Shown: positions 10,225 to 21,339 of the stretch, in pieces
Position numbering within the stretch: the first letter of the stretch is position 1
How the letters are laid out: every line of letters begins with the position of its first letter
NCBI GenBank assembly: GCA_032622095.1
Contig: CP136069.1
Span: 18,863,326-18,927,325 of the forward strand
Direction of reading: 5' to 3'
DNA from: Siphonodentalium dalli
Lineage: Eukaryota > Mollusca > Scaphopoda > Gadilida > Siphonodentaliidae
DNA length: 64,000 nt
Made by a program: the position numbers and the translations under genes
The notes under the pieces: generated by a model
The model's input: only the letters and a program-made list of their open reading frames with translations
What the model was told of the DNA's origin: nothing
The model's database searches: none

Positions 10225-11760
10225 GGACAGATGGATGGACAGATAAAGTTGATAAATGAGGGATAAAAGGGAGGTCAAATACTGTTCAGAGACTATAGCA
10301 CAACCAAACAAGCTGCTATATACAACTTATCTACCATTTCCTCTAGTTTTACTGGTGAGTCTTATTACGCCCATATATAGTATGGGTGTTTACGGCTTTG
10401 CTGTTCTGGCCGAGCCAATGGAGCGATAGCGATATCTCCCAGGACAACACATTTCAAGTTTTTGCTGATGTCTCATTGTTGCAGTATGTAACATTTATGA
10501 CCGCGTTAATTGCTTTCGATGTTTAGGTATGAACAATGGCTGGGCCACTCTTGGAAGATTTTATTGAAGGAACACAATGCATAATATAATAGCTAACTTT
10601 GCTGATGAAGTATGTCTCAGTTGGATTGTAGAATAAAGGTTGTATTGCGAAGTATAGGGCATGTATTTAATCTGATTAGTTGATTTTTGGTCCGCATTTA
10701 GAGGCTTTCTGGTGTGGTGAATGAGAAACCTGCAGTATATATAAGCCGTAGTTGTTATAATAATTTGAAGGATTAGTTATTTTAACGGAATTCTGAGGTA
10801 GTGCATTCATGAAACCAATATATTTTATATTATAATTTATATATATGCCTAATAATATGATCTTGAGGTAGTTACAATTTCTGACTATGGTTTTCTAGTT
10901 GTAATACAGTCTTACTGTCCAAGGCAGATAACTGGCCATGGAAGATTAATTCACAATGTGAATGAAACTTCTACATCATTAGATACGGCAATAAGCAGGC
11001 ATTATTACTAACTCTTAAACCTATTACCATGACTTGCTTCATTAGATACAGAAAAGGAATTTATCTATAAGAGAACATAGTTATTCCATTATGTCAAACG
11101 AATGACGATTGTACGGTTTGTAGGGCTCAGAAGTATTCACTATATATAGGTCTAATGATGACTAATAGCAGATATAAACAAGCTAAATATAACATGACCA
11201 ATCTACAAATGTGAGCCTCCCCTGTGAGTTTCAATCTCCCGACTGATACAATCTCAACCAATTTTCGGTTTGAATCAAGGCTCAAAGTAAGTGTAAGGTC
11301 ACGGTCATTGTCCAACGAAAAATAGCTTATTTCCAGTGCACTTCTGTATTTGTCGGACATTTTGTCCAATGAAAATTTGTAAACAATATGTATCTGTTTG
11401 GGTACGTCCAATGAGCCATTACTAGCCAAATCAGACATTGAAAGTAAAAAATAGTTTTATTTCAATTTCAGATCAATTTCGGAGTGAATATAATTATGTC
11501 GTTTGTGAATTGCATGTGTATTTATTAATCGACGTAAAGTTTTTAAACTTTTGAAAACAAAACAGCCCGTCTTTTTCCTGGGAGGCGATGGGACGCTCAC
11601 TAAAATGTGTGCATCATTGACAAATAATAAGTAGAATGGAATTATAAATACTGTCTCATTCAGTACATCTGAATTTTTACAGGCACCATTTTGAAATAAA
11701 TTACACCATCCATTTGGTGCCCGTCATTTTGAGTCAGTAAACAAAATTTGCAATTGTCAT
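10225..11760. other. Mostly unique intron-like DNA
   Basis: No repeat family of the window falls here. A minus-strand frame at 11127-11438 has somewhat protein-like composition and a hydrophobic end, but no splice borders or domain, and I do not promote it. At 10366-10400 ACGCCCATATATAGTATGGG forms a short palindrome. Confidence 0.45.
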
Positions 11761-11772
11761 AAAAATCATCAC

Positions 11773-11838
11773 CTCGACAGGAATCGTACCATCCCTGAAA
11801 ACCCTTAAATGTGTGCCATTAACAATATCTTCACATTC
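11773..11838 (-). CDS. Predicted internal exon e (66 bp)
   Basis: On the minus strand TTTGTGTTTCAG precedes the exon and GAG|GTGATG follows it. The single good frame (phase 0 in and out) gives 22 residues including CEDIVNGTHLRVFRDGT, with an NGT glycosylation sequon. It lies 197 bp downstream of exon d, an ordinary short-intron distance, and the phases of d and e agree. The family is not recognised. Support is splice signals plus composition only. The frame stays open a little past the donor, so the 3' border is less certain than the 5' one. Confidence 0.5.
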
Positions 11839-12035
11839 CTGAAACACAAATTTCAAAATATATAGAGTGTTTGTTACAGCCACTGTTCAATCTCCATAAA
11901 ATGTAACCCAAATAGCAACATTGACTCAACAAGATAAACAGCTAATCCCATAAACAGCCATAAACTGCCAATATAACAGTCCCCATTAGTACATGATGAC
12001 CTTGTCAAATAATTACTCATCTGATCACAGGTTAC

Positions 12036-12111
12036 ATCAACAATGACAGAATATACAAGCAATGAAATGTCAGTCACTTGTAGTTCAACTTGCGAAGCAG
12101 TTAATTTTTTG
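12036..12111 (-). CDS. Predicted internal exon d (76 bp)
   Basis: A long pyrimidine tract (CTTTACTTCTTCTTTATC...CGCTCAG) precedes the minus-strand exon, and GAT|GTAACC follows. One base is left from the previous codon, then 25 codons including QVTDISLLVYSVIVD, ending in phase 0 to join exon e. The reading frame continues open for another 68 codons past the proposed donor, so a longer exon or a chance ORF is possible. Product unknown. Confidence 0.42.
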
Positions 12112-12254
12112 CTGAGCGATGAACAAAATGATAAAGAAGAAGTAAAGTAAAAAAATTATAGTAAAGTTCTTGTATTGTGCATTGTGTATTGTGTGTATTG
12201 TGTATTGTGTAGATTAAATTATTTTCATTTCAAACTTTTCACCAATAAATATGG

Positions 12255-13180
12255 GATGTAGGCTGTGTCGATGGATTCAAATTTGAAATGTTTTTTAATG
12301 AATTTTGGAGGAAAGTTGATGGCTCCCATCTAGAGGTCACCCTGAAGATCCATATGAAGTTTGGTGATGGTCGAATCAGGGATGTGACCTGTAGGGTGTG
12401 CCACAGGATTATTAGTCATACAAAGAGTAAAATCCAAAATGGCTGCTGACGACCATGTTTTTCATCGATAATTTCATAGCTCTCATGTAGGTTATCCTAA
12501 TCATGGCTGTAAATTTACAAAACATTTCTTCGATATATGCGGGCTGCAAGGTGTGCTGATGGATTCAAGATGGCTGCTGGCAGCCATTCTTCACACAAAT
12601 TCCAAAATAATCAATGGCTCCCAACTAGAGGGACCACCGAAGATCCGTATGAAGTTTGGTGATGATCGGATGAGGGATGAAATCCAAGAAGGCTGAAGGC
12701 GGCCATGTTTTTTATCGAATTTCAGAAATAATCGATGACTACCATCTGGAGGTCACCCCAAAGATCCATGTGAAGTTTGGTGGCGATCAGATGAGGGATG
12801 TGGTCTGTAAGGTGTGCCAAAGGATTTAGCCATGCAAAGAGTAAAATTCAAGATGGCTGCTGCATGGCGCAATGTTTTTCATTGAAAATCGCTAAAATTT
12901 GACAGCTCCATCTAGAGGTGATCCTAAATTTGCTTGTAAATTTTCAAAACATCTAATAAATGCAGGCTACAGGGTGTGCCGATGGATTCAAATTTGAAAT
13001 CCAAAATGGCTGCTGGTGGCCATGTTTTTTTAACAAATTTCGGAAAAATTGATGGTTCCGATCTAGAGGTCATCGAAGATCCAAATGAAGTTTGGTGATG
13101 ATCGGATGAGGGATCCGTCCTGTAAGGTGAGCCAACGGAAATTGTTGCTGGGTGGACGGAAGCCAACCCATGGCAATAGC
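12255..13180 (+). repeat. Degenerate tandem repeat, about four units
   Basis: Recurring words GATGGCTCCCATCTAGAGG, GAAGTTTGGTGATGATCGGA, GTGTGCCACAGGATT and AAATGGCTGCTGGCGGCCAT occur in order at least four times with 15-30% divergence. A short TGTGTATTG array precedes it (12178-12212). The end GGACGGAAGCC...GCAATAGCT matches the dispersed unit at 18.6 kb, so this is an array of an interspersed repeat. Confidence 0.8.
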
Positions 13181-13655
13181 TAAAGTTTTATATTATATGA
13201 GTATACTGTATCTCTCATGGATAAACCGGAGTGTATACTGTAATACATGTGCTTCAAACCACTCGCCGTTAGTATCCACTGCATGTTTTAAATGAATCAT
13301 TTATTATCATAGGGCATTGCATGGGTCATGTTATGCTCCAGGAACCTGGGGAGGTGATTATTAATAAAAGTTATGAGTATTCATAGAGTCTGAGGAAAGA
13401 GTCCCCACAAGAGATATAAACGACAAGCATTATTACATTCCATCGGCATGGAGCATCGCAAATTCATTACACAAACATTACTGCGAAAATTGCTATCAAT
13501 ACAGACCAATAAATATTGTGTTCAAATGTCATGTAATGTGTTCCGAACTTCAACTATGGCTCCCTATGGTGTCTAGTGGTAATATCCCTTCACACATCGG
13601 TACAAATATCAATTTGAAATACTGAAATGTTAGGTAAACAAAATGGCTCTATCGA

Positions 13656-14049
13656 TTAACCCTTTACCCAACAAAACGGCCAAAACCGGCCAAATAAAGC
13701 TTCAACAGCCTAAAATATCTTCGGTCTGTCTCAATAGAACCATACAAATATGGATATCATTGGAACCGGCTCCTTGACCACATTGTGATAGTTATGCCCT
13801 GTGCCAATGCATTCTCTTATATATGCGAGTCGACCATAGGTCGCCTCGCATATATAAGAGAATGCATTGGCCTAAAAAAATTCTGTTTTTTAACACTTTT
13901 ATCATTATTTCTTACATTCTTTAACAATTTTATAATTTTTAATGTGTTAAGCCAATGCATTCTCTTATATATGCGAGGCGACCTATGGTCGACTCGCATA
14001 TATAAGAGAATGCATTGGCACAGGGCCCTTCTGTTGGGTAAAGGGTTAA
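13656..14049 (+). mobile_element. MITE family E, copy 1 (complete)
   Basis: TTAACCCTTTACCCAACA to GGGTAAAGGGTTAA. Left arm carries CGGCCAAATAAAGCTTCAAC and ATCTTCGGTCTGTCTC, then CCCTGTG and hairpin 1; a T-rich spacer (TTCTTACATTCTTTAACA); hairpin 2 in the opposite sense; then CACAGGGCCCTTCTGTTGG. TTAA flanks indicate a piggyBac-type MITE. Crossing frames are shadows. Confidence 0.95.
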
Positions 14050-14850
14050 TGTGCATCAGAATTGAAATTATTGATTTTGCGAAAACAAATGCGATTTGAG
14101 TTTAAAAATCTGACAGAGATCAGTCTGATAAATGGCTTATTGAAGTGAGAAGCATCGTAAGATGATAAGCGAGCCCGAGGTTTATCACGGACCTAGAGCA
14201 CCTTTATGGCGGCACAAGCTCGATTCCCGCTGAATTCAACATGACAAATGAGTTATGGATTCAAGTCGTGTGCAATTCATGATAAAGTTAGGACAGCCAG
14301 GACTCGATCATATAAAAGTTATTGCATATTTCTCCTCACAAATTTTCTTAGACCAAAAATCGATATCTATTAGTCTTCTAAGAAATAATCTAATTTCATT
14401 TTTTATTTAAAAATAAAAAGTGATATCTTATATACATATATGAAATCCTATATAGGCTGTACACATTTGTGTACCATCTCATGAAGATAATTTCACCATC
14501 TGAAATCTTTCAGAAAGTTGAAACTCGAATGTCCAAGCATGTTAAACTGGCTGATGATACACATCACCGATTATTGAGACCAAGTAAGAATATGTCTGAA
14601 TAGGCGTTGTAAGATGAAGAGGGTTACATGAACAAAATAAATGACATTAAGCAAACAAAATAACTTTTTTGCATTTTGTGTTCATGTATAAAACTCATGA
14701 AAAATTTGTAATACCATATGAGTTTACTGTAGCAACCAAAAATATGAATAAATTAAAAAAAAAAAAAATTCTCCTCACAAATATTTTTAAGCTCAAGTTA
14801 CATGTATCTGTATCTGTAGATATTCAGTGCAGGAACCAATTCTGGTTGTA
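14050..14850. other. Unique DNA, no gene supported
   Basis: 14150-14260 is less AT-rich (GATAAGCGAGCCCGAGGTTT, CACAAGCTCGATTCCCGC) and may be another degenerate SINE-like unit, but no A/B box pair is clear. The remainder is AT-rich with an A11 tract at 14757. Confidence 0.4.
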
Positions 14851-14854
14851 GACG

Positions 14855-15207
14855 CACTGCATGGTCCAGGTGCTACCATGGCCGAGTAACTTTATAACCC
14901 TGTGCATGGTGACTCCAGTAGCGTTCTTTAACGTGCACACACCGAGGCGTGTACACGGGTCAGCCATTAATGTCCGTGCCCGATCGGACAGCGTACTTCA
15001 CCCACAACAACATACCTGGACGAGTGTTGTAATGGGGGGACATCGGCATTTTGCATTCGGATCTTTATTCAGTGATCTCGAATGAGACTTTTCAGCCTGA
15101 CAAACTTTGTATCTGACCGAGTTCTGATTTTTGTCAGAATACCCTGACCAGGTTGCGATCCCCAGCCCGCACAAGAGACCAGTACGCTACCTCTCGGCTG
15201 CCGAGCT
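14855..15207 (-). mobile_element. tRNA-derived SINE-like unit
   Basis: Read on the minus strand from 15207, a tRNA-like head has an A-box-like TAGCGTACTGG and a weaker B-box-like GGGATCGCAACC about 35 bp later. The body includes CGTTCTTTAACGTGCACAC and CACGGGTCAGCC, words that I associate with central domains of invertebrate SINEs. GC content is clearly above its surroundings. The 3' limit near 14855 is approximate. Confidence 0.6.
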
Positions 15208-15265
15208 CAAATATTTCATAGAATTTCAAGACACATAATGGCAGGCCTAAACATATTATTGGGTA

Positions 15266-15511
15266 TTAAACCCTTTCATGATGGGAGCTGCGCTGGTGCA
15301 ACATTAAAGACCCTGTACCAATGCATCCTCTTATATACACGTATGCGAGTAACCCATAGGGAGCCTCATATATATAAGAGAATGCACTGGCTTACAAGGT
15401 GAAGGTAAATATTGTTAGGCCAATGCATTCTCTTATATATGCGAGGCGCCCTATGGGCATTGGCACGGTGTTTTCACCAAATTCAGGAAGCTCCCGTCAT
15501 GGAAGGTTTAA
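15266..15511. mobile_element. MITE family C, copy 3, abutting E2
   Basis: Left end TTAAACCCTTTCATGATGG; first hairpin has an inserted ACACGT; second hairpin lacks its distal arm (GGCGCCCTATGGGCATTGG). Right end GGAAGGTTTAA shares the TTAA at 15508-15511 with element E2. Confidence 0.87.
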
Positions 15512-15890
15512 CCCTTTACCCAACAAACCGGCCAAAACCGGCCAAATAAAGCTTCAACAGCCTAAAATATCTTCGGTCTGTCTCAATAGAACCATACAAA
15601 TATGGATATCATTGATATCCTTGACCACATTGTGATAGTTACAGTTATGCCCTGTGCCAATGCATTCTCTTATATATGCGAGTCGACCATAGGTCGCCTC
15701 GCATATATAAGAGAATGCATTGGCCTAAAAAAATCTTTTTTTACCATTTTTTCTTACATTCGTTAACAATTTTATTATTTTTAATGTGTTAAGCCAATGC
15801 ATTCTCTTATATATGCGAGGCGACCTATGGTCGACTCGCATATATAAGAGAATGCATTGGCATGGGCCCTTCTGTTGGGTAAAGGGTTAA
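15508..15890 (+). mobile_element. MITE family E, copy 2
   Basis: TTAACCCTTTACCCAACA to GGTAAAGGGTTAA, both hairpins intact and opposed. A short deletion removes AACCGGC before CCTTGACCACATTG. Its left TTAA is also the right TTAA of C3. Confidence 0.94.
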
Positions 15891-17611
15891 GACAAAATTA
15901 TGATAAGCTTCCTTCTAAAGTGAACGTTGCTCTTTTAAATTATATTGCAAAAAATTCACCTTGTTAGTTTTCATTTTCAATATTATATATAGAGTTCATG
16001 AATGAAATACTGACATCATCCTTGCTTTTTCACTGGATGCTAACTTGACTTACATGTATTGGTAGGGGAAACATATGTTGTATAAACATATGTAGTTGTA
16101 ATCAACAAGATTGCCCATGTCACGTCCCTATTAAAATTGATTTGGAAATTTGTTTTAATTATTGAACCCAGTCCTCGAAATTGGCCACAGCAATAAGCAA
16201 TGCCATGGGAAAAGCCATGACAACATGTAGCATCTAACATGCCACAGTATTGCACATTATTGCTGTGGGGAAATTTTTCCTAATTTCAAGGGCTGTTGAA
16301 CCACAATTTATATTTCATTTTGCACTTTACTTTTAGACAGTTTTTAATTGGTAGTAATTATCATTTCATTTAATGAAACATGAATATGATTTTTTCCAAA
16401 CAATGTTGTGTTCATGTCATCAGCATGCTTCAGAATTTGTCAACTACAATTCATGCACGGTTTCTGACTTAACATAAAACCATCAAAGTCTTCATTTTTA
16501 AACAAAATTTCAAAATCACTTAATAATCAGACCATGTTCCTAAATCAACATGAATGCAACTTATAAAATTTACCATAACATTATATATTGTGGATGATGC
16601 GCAAATTGTCAACTAATATATATGTATCAGAGTTGGAGAAACAAACACTGGGGCTGGGATTACACAACTAATTATTTTCCATAGGCGACAGTGTTAACTA
16701 AAGTCCGCCGGCCATGGGTTTGACCTATTTGAACTTCAAGTGGTCAATTTTCCCTTAGAACGTCATCCTCTGCACCAGTATGTGACAACAAACGCACCCT
16801 TTTCGGTATTTTTTTCAAACGATAATATTGCATTTCCACAACTACCCCATTTACTGCACAAAAATCAGCAGCATAAAAATACCATGACCCCTTCCGTAAC
16901 TTCTGGACACCACCAGACTCATCCTGGACATCTAAACATACATGATCGCCATATTTACGTAGGTTATAATTTTCTGTTCCCGACTAGGATATTTCCCTCA
17001 ATGATAATCAACCAATCAGCAGCCAGAATTTTTTTTTATGCTGACTCGAGTTTCTCTACACAAATTCAAGAAGCGTAACTCTATATAATTAGTTGTTTGT
17101 AACCAGTTGAGCCACATCATACTAACAAAAATCACAAGCAGACTGTCGGAGATAGAAGTAACAGTTTGACAATCAATGGGAAGTAACTCTATAATACTGT
17201 TCAAATGGTTATTGGTATCAGAGAATGTAACTACATTCCTGTGTATTTGATGGAACCTGTTGACAAGAATCTATACTGTAGACAATCTCCTCACATTAAT
17301 GGGAATTTTGATGATAAATTGTGGTGGTAACATTATATATCAAGCAGTTTTTGACTAATAAATTGAAGTAAATGTGTACACTGTTAACCAGTTGGGGCAT
17401 TAATAGCTTGTTTGGTGTCCAGTAAATCATCAATACAGTAGTAACAGTAAAAATTGTTATACAAAAAGTTCCAGTCTTGAATTACTAGTAAAAGCCACAT
17501 GGCAGTTTGGGCACCAAAATACACCTAATAAAATTCTTGAGTTATCTTAACATGAAACTATATTAAAACTTCACGCACTGCTTTATCTTTGTTTAAATCT
17601 TCAAAATCATG
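15891..17611. other. Unique DNA, no gene supported
   Basis: AT-rich. At 16690-17010 the sequence is less biased (GTCCGCCGGCCATGGG) and has a CCAAT-type motif (AACCAATCAGC, about 17002), which could be regulatory, but no start, exon or domain can be shown. The 16740-17078 plus-strand frame has no protein-like features. Confidence 0.4.
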
Positions 17612-17829
17612 TACAGTAATGCCCTAAATAATCGACTCCTTAACCACAGCAGAATTATGGGTAACTTTTCAGGATTTAGTCGGAAATATGGCTTGTTGCC
17701 ATTCATCGGAAAGCTCTCACTGGAGAGCTTTCCGATGAATGGCAACAAGCCATATTTCCGACTAAATCCTGAAAAGTTACCCATAATTCTGCTGTGGTTA
17801 AGGAGTCGATTATTTAGAGCATTACTGTA
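17612..17829. mobile_element. MITE family A, copy 5
   Basis: Near-perfect palindrome with TACAGTAATGCCCTAAATAA and GAGCATTACTGTA, centre GAAAGCTCTCACTGGAGAGC. TA flanks. The two opposed frames through it (SNALNNRLLNHSRIMG...) are mirror translations of the palindrome. Confidence 0.95.
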
Positions 17830-18055
17830 GTACCATAAACACAGAACGAAGGCAGCTCTGGATGTTGTTCCCATGGTTTACATTTGCAATTTTTACACGA
17901 CCTCTGACCAAAAATTTAACCGGATCTTAAACGAAACAATCTCAAATTTATAAAAAAAATATAAGAAACAAAACAGGTATCTTTAGGGCAAAATCGACGA
18001 ATTTGTTAGGAAATCTTCTACGTAGGTATGTTTTGAGATACCTCTTACCAAATTG

Positions 18056-18508
18056 TGACCCGCCATATCAAATCCAGTCGTAAGTTGGGATTTTTTTACC
18101 CTGTGCCAATGCATTCTCTTATATATGCGAGTCGACCATAGGTCGTCTCGCATATATAAGAGAATGCATTGGCCTGACAATTTTTTATCATTTTTTTAAA
18201 ATAAATTTTTCTTACAATTTTTAGGACATAAAATAAAAAACATCCATTACCCTGCAGGGAGCCCCACACATATATAGAAGCATATAGAAGAGTGTCGTCT
18301 GCTCATGTTTGTCTGGGGCTCTGTATGGGTGAAATTATAAAATTGTTAAAGAATACAAGACAAAATTATTAAAATTGTAAAAAATTGTTAGGCCAATGCA
18401 TTCTCTTATATATGCGGGGCGACCTATGGTCGACTCGCATATATAAGAGAATGCATTGGCACAGGGTAAAAAAATCCCGACTTACAACTGATTTGATATG
18501 GCGGGTTG
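18056..18508. mobile_element. Element K: shared hairpins with different termini
   Basis: Outer inverted repeat GACCCGCCATATCAAATC...GATTTGATATGGCGGGTT, then CCCTGTG and the same 67-bp hairpin as families C-E on each side. The interior is unique (GCAGGGAGCCCCACACATAT, GTTTGTCTGGGGCTCTG) plus the T-rich spacer typical of D/E. No TTAACCCTTT terminus is present. TSD not resolved. Confidence 0.85.
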
Positions 18509-18524
18509 AATGAGCCAAGTTCAT

Positions 18525-18690
18525 TTAAATAAAAATATACACCCCCAAGTTTCATATGCAGTTTAGTTAGGAGAGATGTGACCTATAGGGTGTGCTAAAC
18601 GAAATTGTTGATGGATCACGTGCCGTCAGACACACGGACGGACGGCAATAGCTCAAACTTGACTTCCATCAATTTGAGCTAATAAAAGGT
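18525..18690 (+). repeat. Dispersed repeat unit
   Basis: AAGTTTCATATGCAGTTTAG, GATGTGACCTATAGGGTGTG, CACACGGACGGACGGCAATA and TTTGAGCTAATAA. It matches the ends of the array at 12.3-13.2 kb. Confidence 0.7.
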
Positions 18691-18776
18691 TTCACATGAC
18701 TGTTATAGGTAAATTCATGCTACGTATCAGATGAGCTAAAAATAAGGTATAAAATATAAAGAGCGTTACTACTCAC

Positions 18777-18839
18777 GGAAGATCTTTCTGAATAGTGGTC
18801 CTCTGCCTGGCTCAAAATCATAGTTGTGACTTCTTAAAT
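18777..18839 (-). CDS. Predicted internal exon c (63 bp)
   Basis: Minus-strand acceptor CTCCTATTTATTACAG and strong donor TTCC|GTGAGTAG. Only one of the three frames is open: two bases finish a codon, then 20 codons reading LRSHNYDFEPGRGPLFRKIF, and one base remains. The other frames stop within eight codons. The entry phase matches the exit phase of exon b (48364-48423), so b and c could be spliced directly or with further phase-1 exons between. The family is not recognised. Confidence 0.62.
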
Positions 18840-18904
18840 CTGTAATAAATAGGAGATTGTTTTGTTTTCAATGACTGAAACACAAAATTTTATAGTACTT
18901 TGTT

Positions 18905-19178
18905 GATTGATTAGGGTTTAATGTCGATTTCAGGAACTAAGGCCATATCACAACATTACCAGTTTTAGTGGTGGAGGAAATCGGCACACTTATAGCTAAT
19001 CTATCAGTGATTTCAATGGCTGATAAACTCGTGGACCATGTGCAGCAAACCGCCGGCCAACAGCGAGTAACTGGCGACTCCACCAGATAACAATTTCGAG
19101 TTACAAAGTCTGCGATGGAAACATGTGGATTTGAACCCTTATCGCCAGTGCTGGATGGACGAAACGGCTAGAGTTAAT
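18905..19178 (-). mobile_element. tRNA-derived SINE-like unit
   Basis: On the minus strand, GGGTTCAAATCC is a near-consensus B box about 35 bp after CTCTAGCCGTTTCG (weak A box). The body includes GAGTCGCCAGTTACTCGC and CATTAAACCCTAATCAATC at its far end. Length of about 275 bp and position in a predicted intron suit a SINE. Confidence 0.6.
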
Positions 19179-19264
19179 TGTACCCCTCACCGAATGTACC
19201 CCATAACTCTGTAAAATCATCCTTGTTCTTTGTACTCAGTCATCATTTACTAGATGTCTCACAT

Positions 19265-19722
19265 CAAGTCTGGGATTAGTTTGCCTGTCATTTGCAGAAT
19301 GAGGTCCCCAGAGAGTGAGTTTAGTGACGCTATCCTGCATAGCGGGCTAGCATCACTAATTCAACCTCTGGGGCCTCATTCTGCTTAGACCTCATCTGCT
19401 ATGGGAAGCATATATCAAATTTGAAGCTCCCAAATCGTGAATATTGTGATGTACACCCGTGGGAACCTTGATTATGCAATGTGTCGTCTGCCAATTTGGG
19501 GATATAGAGAAACTAAACTAAAAAAGAAATAGAATCTTTGTGAAAAAGTTTCTACAGAAATTTGATATTAAATAAAGAAACTTTCCAGAGATGAGGCCTA
19601 AGCAGAATGAAGTCCCCAAAGGGTGAATTTAGTGATGCTAGCCTGCTATGCGGGATAGCTTCACCAAATTCACCCTCTGGTGACCTCATTCTGCAAATTA
19701 CAGGTACACTAATCTCAAGATG
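19265..19722. mobile_element. MITE family B, copy 6
   Basis: CAAGTCTGGGATTAGTTTGC at the left and ACACTAATCTCA at the right, full interior including AGTTTCTCTATATCCCC on the minus strand. TCTCACAT flanks it (19257-19264 and 19723-19730), and the match extends to 13 bp (AGATGTCTCACAT) because the right terminus is eroded. Confidence 0.88.
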
Positions 19723-19730
19723 TCTCACAT

Positions 19731-20540
19731 TGATGCGGCTATCATCGTTTTCTTCACCTATATAAATAACTCAAATAAATTAAGATTTTTAATAGCTCAC
19801 TACGAATCCCGTTCCAATATAATTATGACTATTGAGAAGAAACAAGTGCTCTCGTTTTTTTTTAAGGTTGTCAAACACCACAGTCTGAGATGACAGGCCT
19901 TCAGATTAGTATAATTTGGGGCACGTCAGGCTAAACCATGGTTCAGCATAGCAGGAGGGCAATGTCAAAATTTAGACCAAAATTTTTTAATCTTTGCATT
20001 AGATTTCCGAGAATGATCAATTCCAGGATAATTTTTCAATGATAGCAACTTCTATGGATTAATTTTTCAGTATAGTAAAATATCTCTCAGTGCTATAGGT
20101 ATGTATAAACACAGCAAAACAATGACAAATATTTCAGTCGCATTTTTTTTATTTTGGGCACATTTCCATATTTTGGGCATAGCGTTTACTGACTTGAATT
20201 TGGGGAAATAAAAGATGGAGATGAGTTGTTCGGATAATTGATAGTTGCTAGGCATGATATTTTGTAGTTTCCCGGTTGTTTGTACTCATACTAACTGAAA
20301 CAGGGTCCCTTTGGGAGCCTTTATTCATAATTGTTGGGCCACTGCACTGGGCCCTCTTTGTGTGCATCGCACATATTTTGATCTTTAAAACATTTTGATT
20401 TTTTTTTTTTTTAAATTATAAAAAACCAAACTTTTATTTTTTTTTAAATAAAAAAAATTGGGGATTGAACTCCTTGCTCAATTAAACAATTTCAGTATAG
20501 TAAAATATCTCTCAGTGCTATAGGTATGTAGGCTAATATA
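19731..20540. repeat. AT-rich DNA with a 41-bp direct repeat
   Basis: AGTATAGTAAAATATCTCTC followed by AGTGCTATAGGTATGTA occurs near 20070-20110 and again near 20490-20530, essentially identical over about 41 bp. A/T homopolymer-rich DNA lies between. No gene seen; frames across it share only this repeat. Confidence 0.6.
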
Positions 20541-20720
20541 CAGTAATGCCGTATTAAACAGGGTTGTAACATCCACCAGGGTACCCAGAATTTCCACACC
20601 AAATTTGGTTGAAATCTGTCCAGGGGTTTGGGAGTAAAAGAACAGACAGCACACGTATAAACAAACAGACAGAGACAGACTCTACCTAACTCCTTTATAT
20701 ATAAAAAATAGATATAGATG
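20541..20720 (+). mobile_element. RTE-like LINE 3' tail
   Basis: CACACCAAATTTGGTTGAAA, CCAGGGGTTTGGGAG and an ACAGACAGAGACAGAC tract ending in TTTATATATA. This order is typical of RTE-clade LINE 3' ends in invertebrates. No ORF remains. A second copy lies at 35038. Confidence 0.6.
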
Positions 20721-21129
20721 TACATTGTGTGACAATCATATCTTCAAAATGTTAAGTTCCAAACATTATGTGCACCTTTAAATGCACAAAAGTAGCAGAC
20801 CAGATGCTTGCATCTCTATATTTTAGTTAAAGAAAATGTCCCCCGTGGTGAGCCCCCAGCAATGTCAGTAACTTTCCTCAGGAATGCGGTCAGATTAATA
20901 TATTAATTTATAGAGTTACTTCCCATGGATAAGGCATCAAGATTGTTAGCCATACAAACAGAATAGAGTTACTCCTCTTCTATTCAACAGGCTTCTTTGG
21001 AAAATATGTAATCAATAATGATAAAAAGAAATTCACAATAGGCTAGAAACAGCTTAGGGCACCAGGATCACAGTGGAAATAAGTGCATACTGTACATGTC
21101 ATTCTGGACTTATATACAAGGTGGTGGAT

Positions 21130-21162
<33 letters not shown>

Positions 21163-21339
21163 CTGCAGGGTCTCCACCTTCAACTGACATCAATACAAGT
21201 TCATAATTTTTACATAGGGAAAATTGCCCTTTGGATGGTTGTGCCCCCCCCCCCCCCCCCTTGCCCTTCATTGCTTCTCCCATTCCTGCCGATGTGATCC
21301 ATTTATCATTTATTTAGACTAAATGAATCTTACCATAAA
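20721..21339. repeat. Poly-G and poly-C tracts in gene-free DNA
   Basis: An uninterrupted G32 at 21131-21162 is followed 81 bp later by C17 at 21244-21260. The two could pair, or the G-run could form a quadruplex. Copies of GAGTTACTTCCCATGG and GAGTTACTCC occur nearby. The glycine-rich frame here is an artefact. Confidence 0.9.

Noticed and set aside
11127-11438. 103-codon minus-strand gene with a hydrophobic end
   Set aside because: No splice borders, homologous copy or recognisable domain; kept only as a remark.
13785-14099. Conserved peptide CANAFSYICESTIGRLAYIREC in many frames
   Set aside because: Translation of the 67-bp hairpin shared by C, D, E and K; conservation is of DNA, with both strands giving similar frames.
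17593-17874. Opposed 73- and 93-codon frames reading ...NHSRIMGNFSGFSRKYG...
   Set aside because: They are the two strands of the family A palindrome; the same peptide recurs at every A copy.
19203-19233. 18- or 25-bp micro-exon (TTTTACAG|AGTTATGG...)
   Set aside because: Too short to judge and its best donor gives a phase that fits no neighbouring exon.
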